Positions 21,501 through 33,172 of a stretch of DNA of 64,000 bases are shown piece after piece. Made by a program: the position numbers and the translations under genes. The notes under the pieces were generated by a model. It did not search any database. It saw only the letters and a program-made list of their open reading frames with translations, and was not told the DNA's origin. Numbering within the stretch: position 1 is the stretch's first letter; each line of letters starts with the position of its first letter. The stretch covers positions 182,318,348 to 182,382,347 of the forward strand of contig CM024753.1 of the NCBI GenBank assembly GCA_014218235.1, given 5' to 3'. This DNA comes from Colocasia esculenta. Taxonomy: Eukaryota; Streptophyta; Magnoliopsida; Alismatales; Araceae.

Positions 21501-22992
21501 AATTTCAAATATTCTAGCATATGTTCCTTGTATCCACTAACTGTGAGGTATATCAAATGGTGATGTGTGGAAGAACAAGTCATGCTTGTTTGGAAACTCT
21601 CATTATGCGTGAGAAAACATTCTCCGCCAAGTACCCATGGTCATGTGGCTTGCAAGGGACATATACTCTAATATGAGAATAGTTTCTTTACAATTTTGCT
21701 CATTCCAAATTCTCCTTGAAAATTTGTCAACTTTTGGTGAAGTGTCTTTCTACATGCTTGATGTGCTTCATTAATTAATAAATGTGTGCAATTTTGTCTT
21801 CATGAACTTGAGTATTATTCTTTCAAATGGCACACATTATGGGGGAGCAAGTTAGGGTTAGATGAATGCAACTGTGAAGGAAATTGTTCAACCTTTGTCC
21901 ATCTCAACTCCCTCACAACCATTAGTCATTTCAGCCCTTCATTCTACCCTTAAAACTGCTCTGAACATGTCCCTGTCGACAGGTTACAAGGGCCCTGTCG
22001 ACAGCTCATCCCAGACAGAACTCTGATTCTTCTGTCTGCGTCCCTCTGTCGACAGGCTCTCAATCTGCTGTCGACAGATACACACAGTTTATGCCTCCCA
22101 GAAATCTCCAACTTCTGTCTGTGTCTTCCTGTCGACAGGCTTTCCTTCCCTGTCGACAGATATTCTGAATCTTGGTTGTTCATGCTTATTTCTTCACCCA
22201 TTCAGTGAGCATCTTCATGATTAACATATAAGGTGTCTATAAGGTATTAATGCATGTTTGATCATACTACCTACAAATGATATTTAAGCTATTCCTTACT
22301 CCACTATGATTTTCACATACTATTCATGTTGGGTTTAGGTTCTATCATTTAGGAAACATTTCATAACTGTAAAGGATATCAACCTCACTTCTCAACACTA
22401 ATTCTTTGTGAGCCGACATAGTCTCAATTTACTTGATAAGCCTTTTGTTCATAAAAGTGTATGTCTAATATTGATAGGTAATCATATCACTTGCTTGATA
22501 TTGGTTTTTATAACAATACTTGGAGAAAAGCTACCTATTTCTGAAAGAATCTTTCACAAGGCAAACAAAATAAAAAAAAAATAAGGAAAAAAATTTTTGT
22601 AATGAAAATCAACTTTACATGGGAAGAATATAGAGCAATGTTGGGTTATGCTGAGTAACCGGGGAGATGGGCATCACAAATGTCTGCCCTCGCGTCAAAA
22701 GGCCAACTCATCATCTCTGTACAACGGTATGATGGAAACTTCCACTAATTAACTGGGGGTATGGGCACGTGTAATGTCTATCCTCACGTCAAAAGGTGTG
22801 ACGTCTTTTTAAGTACCATTTCCTCCCATTGTTCTTCTAAATTTCAAACAAAAAGGGAAATAGTGTGTAGCCTCCACTGAGTCATAATTTCCAAGGTCAT
22901 TGGTCTTGTGATTGTCTTGACATATAGATATCATTTCATGCATCATTTGCCTAGGCCTCCCCCGAACGTCGCACAAAGCACCGGGGGACCAT
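21501..22992 (+). other. Copia-A spacer between pol and the extra ORF
   Basis: No gene is seen. It holds the internal palindrome array (21973-22159), an A-rich tract near 22569-22600, and a diverged duplication in which GGGCA...TGTCTGCCCTCGCGTCAAAAGG (ending 22702) recurs as GGGCA...TGTCTATCCTCACGTCAAAAGG (ending 22796), 94 bp apart. The spacer may act as leader for the extra ORF, but no promoter is convincing. Confidence 0.6.
21973..22159. repeat. Three pairs of CTGTCGACAG palindromes inside Copia-A
   Basis: Six perfect copies start at 21973, 21995, 22046, 22068, 22129 and 22150. Within-pair spacing is 22, 22 and 21 bp; pairs start 73 and 83 bp apart, the last being about one helical turn longer. 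A TTCTGTCTG word precedes the second and third pairs, as in the LTR array. All six are intact here, unlike the LTR copies. Confidence 0.93.
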
Positions 22993-24005
22993 TTGCCAGA
23001 GCTGCTCATCCCTCCCAATCTCAAGTTCAAAGTCACTCATGCCACTTTCACAAAGGTCACGCAGCCTCGCTACGTTGACTTCATCTCCCTGCAAGATTTC
23101 TTTCCAGGTCTTCTGCCTCTCTTTGACACACATGGTTGGTCACCTTTTTGCTATAGCCACAAACAATACTCCTCCTCTACTGTCACGGAGTTTTACCACA
23201 ATCTCCGGGAGTCTACCACAGGTGATCTTTATACCCGAGTAAAAGGGAACTCCTTTCGCATTTCCCCTAATCTACTTTCAGTATCCCTCCAAATCCCAAA
23301 CACAGGGGTTGACATCTTTGCACATCATCCTACCCCCGAGGAGTACTATGCCCTCATTACTTCAAAGCCTTACGACCCCACGGATCGTAAGCAACTGAAT
23401 GCAAATTCTTTCCCTCCACTTCATCGTCTCATCCACCACATTTTCACCACCCTCATTGTCCCAAAAGATGGAAGTAGGGAACTCGTCACCTCAGTTCACA
23501 AGTCCCTCCTCCATCAGTTTTTGCGATGTGAACTTATTAATCTCCCTCAACTAATGTGTTCTGTCCTTCGACTATGCCTTGGTAACGCAAAGTGGTCCAT
23601 GCCTTACGCATGTCAGCTCACCTCCCTCTTCCTGTTCCTTGGCATCATAATTCCAGAAGGGGAGCTGCACAGCGGATGGGCTACAAGTTCGTGGATGGCG
23701 TAGTCACAAGGGATCTCAAGGGAAAGGGACAAGAAGAAGCTAATGAGGCAGCTGATGAAGAGGTCGATGAAAATGCAGTCGAAGAAGAAAACTCCCAGTA
23801 TGGGCCACTAGATGCTCCGGGAGATGATGCTCCTGATGTGGCAGTTGAGCCCTCCATTCGCGAATTACTCGCTCAACTACAACTTCAGATGTCAACTGGG
23901 TTTGAAAGACTCAATCACAGGATGGATAGACTTGACGCCGGCTTGGATAGCATTGCACCTTCGCGTCCGCCTCCTACACCGCCAGTGATGAGGATGCATA
24001 GCTAG
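22993..24005 (+). pseudogene. Copia-A extra ORF after pol (Sirevirus ORF3, putative plant transposon protein)
   Basis: This lies between pol and the 3' LTR in element sense. The first frame (to 23703) has FTKVTQPRYVDF, LYTRVKGNSFRISPNLL, LHRLIHHIFTTLIVP and LPYA-like MPYACQLTSLFLFLGI; a one-base shift near 23650-23680 moves it into the frame ending at 24005, which has RMGYKFVDGVVTRD, an acidic Glu-rich stretch, and a predicted helix (LQLQMSTGFERLNHRMDRL). No in-frame ATG is close to the start, and the open frame extends upstream. The domain order (VKG, NLL, LH.I...LVP, LPYA.LLT.+F) matches Copia-B ORF3. Such ORFs are annotated as env-like or transposon protein; function is not established. 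Confidence 0.65.
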
Positions 24006-24211
24006 CTTAAGTGTCTAGGAGAGTGTCATGTCTTGTTATCCAGTTATCTTCAGTCTTATGATGTTCTCTTACTTTGATGGTCATGCAATGTCTTTCCCTT
24101 TCAAGTTATGTTTTACCTAGCACATTATGTATGGCTCAAAGAAAAATCAATGAAAATTTTTGTCTTCTTGTCTACTACATGTGTCTATGGTGTATGCTTT
24201 TGGATATTGAC

Positions 24212-24294
24212 AAAAGGGGGAGAAAACTCAATTGTGTGCACTTGCTTAAACTTGCTTAATTGATTAATTTTTCCATCATCAAAAAGGGAGAGAA
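24212..24294 (+). other. Copia-A polypurine tracts
   Basis: AAAAGGGGGAGAAAA at 24212-24226 and AAAAAGGGAGAGAA at 24281-24294; the second abuts the 3' LTR and would prime plus-strand synthesis. Repeated tracts before the 3' LTR are a known Sirevirus trait. Confidence 0.75.
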
Positions 24295-25637
24295 TGTTGG
24301 GTTCACATTCTAAATCGTAAATATAACATGTTTTTGTTGATGATCAATGATGAACAAAGTAAACAAGTGAACAATGTGAGTTGAGTTTAAAGTTGCATAA
24401 GATCTATACATATGACTTGTCCCAATGTGTTGGTATAATGTTTAGTTTTAAATGACTATAATGTCTCACTAACTATGTTCATTATTTTAGGTGAGATGTT
24501 GAGCAAGTCATGTACGAAGAACAAGGTCAAAATGATGAAGATATACATGAAAAGCAAGTACCTGTCGACAGCAGGAAGGATCCCTGTCGACAGATATACT
24601 CAAGCCAGAAGGCCAGTCTTCAATACAGATGTGCCTGTCGACAGCACCCCATCTACCTGTCGACAAGAAGAGGTTCCCAGAACCCCCAAACCTTCTGTCT
24701 GCCTGTGCCTGTCGACAGCACCTAGTCGCCTGTCGACAGCAAGTGCCTTCCAGAAGCTTTGAATCTTCTGCTTGCTTGCGCCTGTCGACAGGAGCACCCA
24801 GTGCTGTCGACAGACGGAGAGAGTCTTCAAATACAGGAAGTCTTCAAGTTGCCATAGATGGTGTTTCCACATACCACGACTCTCCATATGTAAACACCTC
24901 TATTTAAGCATCTTTTTGAAGACAATCACGAACACAAGCAACCTCTAAGCAAGAACCCTAAAAGCTTCTCAAGAAAAGTCTTACCCTGCTGCTCTGCTTC
25001 TACCTGCTGCCCAGATTCAACAAGAGAAGTCTTCCGTGCAGCGGTGAAGTCTGAACGTCGTAGATTCAAGCCTCTCCATCAACTTCTGGTCATCAAGACG
25101 AAGCTTGAAGTCTACCCAGACATTCATCAGAAGAGTTTTCAATTGGATTTGATTCTCAACTCTCAAACTCTTCTCTATTTTACTTTCATCCATACTTGTG
25201 TGTGTGGTGTGTGTTTCAAGCAGTCCTTGTGCTTGATACACGTGTGTGTGTTGTTCTGATCGTGGTTACACATCAAAGAACGTGTGTGTGTGAGTTGTAG
25301 TTCGTGAACTAGCTCATAAGCAGGTGATTCTGTGTATGTGTGTGGCCCGTGGATGTAGGATACACGAGTTGTGTATTCCGAACCACGTAAATCATTGTGT
25401 CTCGTGGTTTGAACATTTCTACGTTAGATGTTTGGTAGGCACGGCGCATTTACACACGTCTAATCATCTGTTTGATATCTATCATCGAATCACACACATC
25501 CACACTAAGTTTAGTCCTTGCCATAATTTCTAGTAATTTGTATCTTATCGAAAAGAAGGCAACAAGTGTTCTTAATAGACAGTAATCTATTCAACCCCCC
25601 TTCTAGATTACCATATAGGGAATTCCGCAACACTTCA
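24295..25637 (+). repeat. Copia-A 3' LTR
   Basis: Partner of 15230-16574. Its palindrome array starts at 24562, 24584, 24635, 24657, 24709, 24730, 24782 and 24804; seven of eight copies are perfect, against five in the 5' LTR. The TATA-like box TATTTAAG is at 24901. Short GT tracts differ in length from the 5' copy. Confidence 0.95.
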
Positions 25638-25642
25638 CCAGT

Positions 25643-27663
25643 TTCTCAACTAAAACCATAAACCAGTACACAGAACCTGGGGCATACCCCGAGGTGCACA
25701 AAAAAAGAAAATTACACTACTGGTGGTGGCGCAGACCCTGCTCCGCTACGGTGCGGCCCGGAACTAGAAGACGGTTGGGAAGCCTCCTGCTTTCCCTCAC
25801 CTGAAAGGAGTAGGGGGGTGAGCCTCGCTAATCACTGGCTCAGTAGGGAAACTCCCCAAAGAAAACGAGCAAACCACAACTCAAGTAACTAAGCAGGAAG
25901 CTACGCTTTAGCAATTTATAGAATTATTTAAGCATGATATTAAAGCTATAACTTACTTACCATCGGCTGACCTCGAACGTGATTTTAGTAAATAAACGGA
26001 AAACCCAAACAGGTGTACGAGCTGAAGTACGTAAATGCCAAACTCGGGTCGTGTAGCCTGGCTCGCGACACCAGCAACCAACCCGGACAAACACCGGACA
26101 AACACACAGGTCTACCTCTCAGTCTCGCAGCGACAGACGAAAGGTTCAACTGCCGCTCCACTAAACCAAACAAGAACTTTGGAGACCAACCAAACCACCA
26201 CACCTGCAGGTCACACCCCGCAGGCCCATGCCTGACACCTTAAGGGACTCTGGCCTAAACTCCCTAAAGTGAGGCACTGGAAATAGGACTAGCTGGGGTC
26301 CAGTACGTCTACTGGTGTTTGTCCCCCCAACTACGAGCACGCTACAAGCGACTAAACAACAAACTCTCACAAGTCGCTGTCCCTGCCGTCTTTCCCTCAG
26401 TCTGACGACAACTCTCCCTGAGAGCGAGGGTGTCCAGGAAGACGACAAGACCCTGATGGTACCACTGTACCGGGACAAACCCTGAGCACACCCACGTGCC
26501 TAGCTCACCTCAGAACCTGGGGTTCCCAACTGTAGAGGTAACCACGGAAGGCGTAACACTACTTGCCATGCACACGGAATCTTGTGCACGCTACACAAAC
26601 CACATGAACACACATAGGTCACTGAAACTAGTCGCACACTCACAACCACGTGAGTCTGCAGCTCACCATGTGAGTCGCATTCCCAAGGAGCACAACAAGT
26701 GCCAATGCACTGCCAACCATTTCTACACACATCGGTTAATCATACCATGTATCAGTTAAACAAATACAGATACATGCATTAACATTTACATGCAATAAGT
26801 ATCCCACGGCTGTGATCGTGACAAAGGCCCAGGTCGCGTTTAGATAGCGACGCCCTGACATGTCGCAACCAAGATAACGAATGCGACGTATCGTCCTGTT
26901 GCGATCTGATCGTGACAGGGGAGAACGTCGCCTTCGCAGGCAAAAAACCCTATCCGGGTCCCCTTCGCCAGAAAACCCTAAAAACCCTGCCAAACATAGT
27001 TTCTAATCCATTTTTCATGCTCTTTATGATGTCCTAGCATGCCTTCTACGGTTCTTAAAGCTGTAAACACATCACACGGCACACACACAGTGATTCCATG
27101 AAGAAAAAGGGTAGAATCTCCCTACCTTGATGAAGAACACTAAAACGGGCGATAACCCGGCATTCCTTCCGCTCCACACGCGATCCTCGCGGCGAGAACA
27201 CGACCAACCGAGGCCTACGAGCTCGAATCGCCTAGAATCCCACGAGTAAAACCTCCCCTGGCCGAGAAGAGCTTGTGAAAGCTCTGTTCTGCCAGGGTTT
27301 CTTAAAAATGCAGCTCGATTGGGAATGCGATGTATCGCTACGTTGCGACCAGGTCGCGACGCGGCTGCCCGTCGCGATCCGCCTGTCGACGTCAACATGC
27401 TCGTCCCGCGCGCGACACGCGGCGTGCATGCAGACGACGAGCCAAAACAGTGGCAACCAGAACGCGACGTCCCCGGGTGTCGCGATGAGAACGTGACGCG
27501 CCCCTCTGTCGCATTCAAAGACAGAGAACAAACCTACGTTTTGGGCCAATCAGTCGGCCCACAATGCCACGAAAACCTGTGTAAGCACCTGCTACACACA
27601 ACGTGGGCCGCACACTGGCCATCACAACGAATATAAGATGATCTGAACAATCGATATGCTACA
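25643..27663 (-). repeat. E1 5' LTR, outer part
   Basis: Continuation of the E1 LTR after Copia-A (with target copy CCAGT at 25638-25642). It shares with E4 and the LARD the GGGGCATACCCCGAGG block (25679), the block near 26220-26480, and CG-dyad clusters at 26815-26935 and 27330-27510. It ends at 27663 with GCTACA on + (TGTAGC on -). Total LTR length without Copia-A is about 2.2 kb. Around 25811 it has a run of six G where E4 has a 24-25 base C run on its sense strand. Confidence 0.85.
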
Positions 27664-28778
27664 CAAGAGCCCTAGATTTTGAGTTATAAGCCTTGCATGT
27701 AGGACTGCATTGTGTTTTATTATTTTCGATTTGAGCTTTGAATCGCGACCACAACAGATGTCGCATTTCCTTGAATGGTATTGTGACAGACAAGACGGTC
27801 ATGATTACCTTAAAGGCAACCATCTAGGCCTTCGTGTTTTAGTTAGGTTCTGACAGTGCCCATTGCATCAAACTATGTGCCATCTTGTCGCCAATGTTTG
27901 TCTGAAACGTGACAATCATAATCGTCGAATTTTCCAATTCTTCCCACCCACAAAATTTATGAATTATTTCAAAAATAAAGAAGTTGCATGAATGCGTCAG
28001 ACTTACACGTCGCGATTATGTTCCGATTAACACGTCCATGTACCTCGTCGCATTTAGGTAGCCACCAATCGATACACTTGTTCTGGTTACCCTAAAAAGC
28101 ATCATCATGTGCCGTCGTGTTTTTGCTAGTAATTGATCATATTAAATGCAACCATGATACCCGTTGCCTTTTGACTGTGTATTTCAAGCAACTTGTATTT
28201 CCATTTTATCTGGTTATTTACGGTATATAATCATGTTTACACCTTGTAAGACTGCATGACGAATAGTAATGCCATGTTAATGAACTTTTACTATTATTCA
28301 CATGTTTTCTTAATCAAAATACATTGATCATGAGTATCACATGTTCTGTTGATTTCTTTCACATGCACACACCAAACATTTAACTTTGCCATGAGACCAT
28401 GCAGAAAATACATCAATAATACATCTGGTAATTTACTTCAATAATTGTATATCATTACCCCATGTTTATAAAGGAATTATCTTCGTTTCTCGTGTTGGTT
28501 TGGAATATCGTTACCGCTGCTCAACTGTTCTAGAATTCCTCTAGGATGTCGAGCAAACTTGTTTTCTTACACACTACTCTCTTGACAAGTTGGAATCTCT
28601 CTGTTGGACATTCCGTTCTAGCAAACTAGGAACCTTTTGTTAAGACCTCCGTAGGACTCCGTACTCTATGGATTCCCTCATGGAGACTGAGTTGGTTGTA
28701 CCATTAACTCCTATAAACACTCCTAGGGATCAGCATGATCTAAATAGCCTTAGATTTCTCTCTTACCTTGAGACCACG
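27664..28778 (+). repeat. Remnant LTR (E0), left part
   Basis: About 1.1 kb without coding signal between the E1 and E4 LTRs. Together with 52223-53184 it forms the site into which E4 inserted, shown by the perfect duplication CCACG. The right part ends GGGGCGTGACA and resembles the solo LTR end, so this is probably the body of a Tekay-type LTR; its beginning is not seen because E1 occupies the left side. No internal domain supports it, so identity is inferred. Confidence 0.5.
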
Positions 28779-31081
28779 TGTAACAACGCGCATTTTTCAG
28801 ATCCTTGTGGATCTTGTGTTCAGCGTTTGTAAAGCCAATGTGTGGCCAATGTGACTTGTGTTTAGTGTGCGCGTTCATTTTTGGGGCTTACTAAGCCGAT
28901 AGTTTGGGCCTACAGCACCCCAGGGTTCTCTATCTGTGATCGCGACAGCAGGGGGTGTCGCGTTCTGAACGCAACACTCTTGCCTGTCGCGTTCTTATTG
29001 CCGCTTTGTAGCGCTGATCGTCTGCATGTGTGCCATGTGTTGGGTGCAGGGTGACCTGCGGATGTCAGCCTTGAGAAGGCGACGCCTAGGTCCGTCGCAA
29101 CCAGGTCACGACGGAACCATATGTCGTGTTCTTAACCGTAAATGCAGCTTAAACCCTGCTGGCCGAAACAGAGTACATCATGCTCTGTTTGGCCAGGGGG
29201 AGGTGCTACGCAGATTTTCTGGAGCGTTTCGGCGTGGAAGCTTGTGGTTTGGCGTGTTCTCACCATGGGGAGTTCGTGTGAAGCGGGGGAAACGCCGAGA
29301 AATCGCCGTTCTACGTGTTCTTCGTGGAGGTAGGGTAATTCCTCCCGTTTTTGGGCTGTAGATCACGGGTGACAATTGTTCGACTTGTTATTTGTGTTTC
29401 CAACAATAGGTACCATGACTAGGGACTCACAAAAGCATGAAAAACACGAATTAAGGGTGGTTTGCATAGCATAGAATGGTAATCCGTGGAGAGGATCCCA
29501 GATTAGGGTTCCTGCCTGTGAAGGTGACGGAACCCCCTGTCGCGATCTGAACGCGTCAGGTCGACCCGTCGCGTTCAGTTGAGGAACGCGACATGTTTGT
29601 GCGTCGCGTTTATGTGATTAACACGCCATATCAGGCCGTCGCGTTCTGAAGGCGACACAGGCCCATGTCGCGACCACAGCCGAGTGGTCTGAATGTGCAT
29701 GATTTATGTGATATGATTATCCGGTTGTCATTATTCGATGTATTTGGTAATACCGTGTGGTGCATTGGCACCTGTAGCACTCTGGGAGTGCATGTTTTCG
29801 AGGCTAGCATGTTGGTTACGTAGCTAGCCAGTGGTTTGTGTGTTGGCGTGATATGCACGTGAGTTACACTATGTTCACGTGTTGTGGACAGTTGTTACTT
29901 GAGGTTTACATGATGTTTCACGTGGTTTGTGTGTGACGTGCACGTGGTTCTGTGTGCGTGGCAAGTAGTACGACGCCTACCGTGGTTACCTCTCTAGTTG
30001 GGTGCCCCAGGTTCTCTGTGAGCCAGGCTATTAGCTCGGGGCTTTGTCCCAGTACTTGTGTTGTACCGTCGAGGTCTGTGTCGTCTGACCTGGACACCCT
30101 CACTCTTTTGTTTGAGTTGTACGTCCGACTGAGGGAAAGACGACAGTGGGACAGTGACTCTTGTGTTTGTTTTTAGTCACTTGTAGCGCGCTCTTAGTTG
30201 GGGGTACGGACACCGGTAGTCGATACTGGTCCCCAGCTAGTCCTTTTCCAGTGCCTCACTCTAGGGTGCTCTGGCTAGAGACCCTAAAGGTGCCAGGCAT
30301 GGGCCTGTGGTTGTGTGTCCACAGGAGTGGTGTTTAGTTGGTCTCCACAATTGTTTGACTTTTCCACGTGGAGCGGCAGCTGAACCTTTCGTTCGTGGCT
30401 GCGAGACTGAGAGGTAGACCTGTGTTAGTTTGTCCGAGTCAGTCACTGGTGTCGCGAACCAGTTCACATGGCTCGTGTGTGGCGGTCTTTACAGTAGCTC
30501 GTACACCTGTTTGGGATTGCCATTTATTTATTACAGTTGCTTTACGTAGTCGGCAAATGGTGAGTACATTTACAGCTTTAATATCCTTCTTAGTTGTTCT
30601 ATAAATTGCTAGCATAGTTTACTGCTTCTGTACCTATGTTTTGGTTTACTCGGTGTTAGGGGAGTTCCCTACTGAGCCAGTGACTAGAGAGGCTCACCCC
30701 TACCCCCCCCCCCCCCCCCCCCCCCCCACACAGGTGAGGGCGAGGAGGACGTTTCATTACCGTCGTCCAGTTCGGAGCCGTGTCGCAGCAGTGTTGGACC
30801 AGCACCTCCAACAGTGTAGTTTCTTTTCTCAGTTGTTCTAGTTTACCTCGGGGTATGCCCCAGGCTCCTGTACTTTCTTGTACTTTTTTTGAAATTTGGC
30901 TATGTAAATCTTGTACATGATATATGAGTTGGTGAATCATATATATGATTAGGTATGTTCCTTTGTGTTTTCACGGACGTGTGTATGATATCCCTTGCTA
31001 GGCTTCGGCCCGTTCGCGGAAGGCGGACTCGGATCAAGTTCGTTAGTTGTTTAACGGGCTTGAACGAGACGTTCCATCACA
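28779..31081 (+). repeat. E4 5' LTR
   Basis: From TGTAACAACGCG to CCATCACA. It contains CG-dyad clusters at 28930-29120 and 29520-29670, a block shared with E1 and the LARD at 30050-30300, a TATAAAT at 30600-30606, and a poly(C) tract at 30703-30727. A 111-codon frame at 29026-29361 is the counterpart of the 172-codon frame in the 3' LTR but lacks its start. Confidence 0.92.
30703..30727. repeat. Poly(C) tract in E4 5' LTR
   Basis: A run of 25 C. The 3' LTR has 24 C at the matching site (51842-51865). The E1 LTR has 6 and the LARD LTR 4 at the same position on the sense strand. Length may be affected by sequencing error. Confidence 0.9.
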
Positions 31082-31083
31082 GT

Positions 31084-31095
31084 TGGTATCAGAGC
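31084..31095 (+). other. E4 primer binding site (initiator tRNA-Met)
   Basis: TGGTATCAGAGC begins two bases after the 5' LTR. Identical to those of E1, the LARD and both copia elements. Confidence 0.88.
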
Positions 31096-31235
31096 AAGGT
31101 CCGTGTAAATATAAAGGAACTGGGAAATTATATAGCCATATTTCTACATTTGTACACTGCTGGTTGTTGGCCCTGGTTTCTAATAATTTGTTGATTATGT
31201 TTATTGATGGTGTTTTATTTGTGCAGAAGTTTGAG

Positions 31236-31422
31236 ATGGCTGATAGAAGGGATTGGGGTGGTGGAGGAGAGGACCCTGAAGAGTCCACTCAGCGTATGAT
31301 TGAGAGGATTTGGGAAAGCCTCACTGATATTTGGATGAGGATGGATCAGCAGGCACTGGTACCTCCAGCAGCAGTAACACCAGTTGCTGAAGTACCTGTG
31401 GCCCCTGTTGCACCACCGCCAA
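31236..31422 (+). pseudogene. gag: E4 gag N-terminal fragment
   Basis: The ATG at 31236 starts MADRRDWGGGGEDPEES, nearly the same as E1 gag. The fragment runs to the Pro-rich linker and is cut by Copia-B after GCCAA (31418-31422). The reading frame continues at 45416-45417 with no phase change, so before the Copia-B insertion the gag frame was open through this point. Confidence 0.9.
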
Positions 31423-31751
31423 TGATGTTCAGTCTGTCCCCATGTAATTTTAATTAATTACATATTTATTTTGGTGATTAACAAAACCAAACAAAACCAT
31501 ATCAAAAAGTTCTAACACATAGTTCATAAGTCTTAAGTACAGGAAATATACCAAGGTCAAACAAGCCAATATTGCTACGTATTACCCTTCTGAAGCTTTA
31601 ATCATTTCAAGATCATATTTCTCTAAGTCCACACCGACTCCTGTTGAAAGCCAAAACGATTTCCTTATGTGTGTATCGATTTCAATAGAGCTATAACGAT
31701 TTGATATCATAACAATTTCTTTATAAGACTGAGATATCATGTGGTTTCAAA

Positions 31752-32700
31752 CAAGTCGTTCCCGTAACGATTCTTTAAGTCATCATAAAAATTTCTTTAG
31801 AACTCGTAATGACTTGGCCATCGTAACGTTTCAAACAAGTCGTTCCCGTAACGATTCTTTAAGTCATCATAAAAATTTCTTTAGAACTCGTAATGACTTG
31901 GCCATCGTAACGATTCCTTAAGTCATCGTAACGATTTCTTCAGAACTTGTAACGACTTGCCCGTCGCAACGACTCTTTAAGTCATCGTAATGATTTCTTT
32001 AGAACTCGTAACGAGTTGCCCGTCGTAACGATTCTTTAAGTCATCGTAACGATTTCTTTAGAACTCGTAACGACTTGCCCGTCGTAACGATTCTTTAAGT
32101 CATCGTAACGATTTCTTTAGAACTCGTAACGACTTGCTCGTCGTAACGATTTGTTAAGTCTTCATAACGATTTCTTCGTTGAACACATCGACTTGCTTTC
32201 CATAACGATTTGTTAAGTGTTCATAACGATTTCTTCGTTGAACACATCGACTTGCTTTTCATAACGATTTGTTAAGTCTTCATAATGATTTCTTCGTTGA
32301 ACACATCGACTTGCTTTCCATAACGATTTGTTAAGTGTTCATAACGATTTCTTCGGTGAACACATCGACTTGCTTTTCATAACGATTTGTTAAGTCTTCA
32401 TAACGATTTCTTCGTTGAACACATCGACTTGCTTTCCATAACGATTTGTTAAGTGTTCATAATGATTTCTTCGGTGAACACATTGACTTGCTTTTCATAA
32501 CGATTTGTTAAGTCTTCATAACGATTTCTTCGTTGAACACATCGACTTGCTTTCCATAACGATTTGTTAAGTGTTCATAACGATTTCTTCATTGAACACA
32601 TTGACTTGCTTTCCATAACGATTTCTTCAGTATTTATAACGACTCCTTTAATGAATACAACGATTTGCTCACCAAAATGACTTGTTGGTATTCATAACGA
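31752..32700. repeat. 59-bp tandem array of odd palindromes in Copia-B 5' LTR
   Basis: Units of 59 bp contain GTAACGA or ATAACGA at regular intervals. In the clearest units GTAACGA starts at 32046, 32067, 32084 and 32105, so steps of 21, 17 and 21 bp sum to a 59-bp period. Flanks often make a perfect odd palindrome such as ATCGT-A-ACGAT. Two subtypes follow one another: a CGTAACGATTCTTTAAG type (to about 32150) and a CATAACGATTTGTTAAG type with GAACACATCGACTTGC (to about 32650). About 16 units in all. Confidence 0.92.
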
Positions 32701-33172
32701 TTTCATAAGTCATATAGACAATGACTTTATGGTTTATATCGACTTGATATTTATCTTATCTCTTAAAGCGTTGAATAGTCAAAGTCTTCTCTTATTTGTC
32801 TGACTGCTGTGCATTTAATGAAGACAGAACGTATCACTGCATGCATGCAGATGATATCTTTTCATTATCGTGCATATTCTGTCAACATCTTTTAGAACAA
32901 GCTATTTGGCATTACTATTTTGGTGAATATTCACATCAACGTTTACTGACAACAAGAGACAGCCTAGCTGTCTACTGTTCTAGCATTTAATATGTGCAAG
33001 GTCCTAAAGACATTCTGTCATACAACGTTGGACCATATAGACGCCAGAAGACCTTATCTCTTTGCGTGCTCAACTGGATAAAAGATTGTTGAAGCTTCCA
33101 AATGTCAAGCAGTCTAACGTCTACCAATCTAAGAGACAACGGTTACTTCAAAGGCCATATTTCAAATGGAGA

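Larger units (their letters stand above)
15230..25637 (+). mobile_element. Copia-A: Sirevirus-type Ty1/copia retrotransposon
   Basis: A 10.4 kb element with direct LTRs of 1345 and 1343 bp, ends TGTTGGG...CTTCA, primer binding site TGGTATCAGAGC, gag, protease, integrase, RT, RNase H, an extra ORF, repeated polypurine tracts, LTR. Flanking 5-mers CTAGT (15225-15229) and CCAGT (25638-25642) are a target duplication with one mismatch. Long gag with two zinc knuckles, an ORF after pol and several polypurine tracts are Sirevirus traits. I count about 25 LTR substitutions by eye (roughly 2 percent), nearly all transitions, so it is fairly young, though gag and integrase carry deletions. Confidence 0.93.
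1..27663 (-). mobile_element. E1: Tekay-like Ty3/gypsy chromovirus, interrupted, cut by left window edge
   Basis: On the minus strand the order is LTR, initiator-Met primer binding site, gag, protease, reverse transcriptase, RNase H; integrase and the 3' LTR lie left of the window. Three nested insertions break it: a solo LTR (783-3452), a LARD (4684-13774) and Copia-A (15230-25637). Removing each insertion with one copy of its 5-bp target duplication gives homology continuous with E4 in this window. The outer LTR end (TGTAGC on the minus strand) is at 27663, and the next bases CAAGA would be its target duplication, which cannot be checked because the other end is missing. The assignment rests on close similarity to E4, which retains a chromodomain. 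Family assignment is by recognition, not by search. Confidence 0.85.

Noticed and set aside
31739..31921. 60-codon frame with internal protein repeat
   Set aside because: It is a reading of the 59-bp DNA tandem array, not a gene.
32796..32990. 64-codon frame present in both Copia-B LTRs (also 44448-44642)
   Set aside because: Identical position results from the LTRs being copies; too short, with no sign of selection visible.
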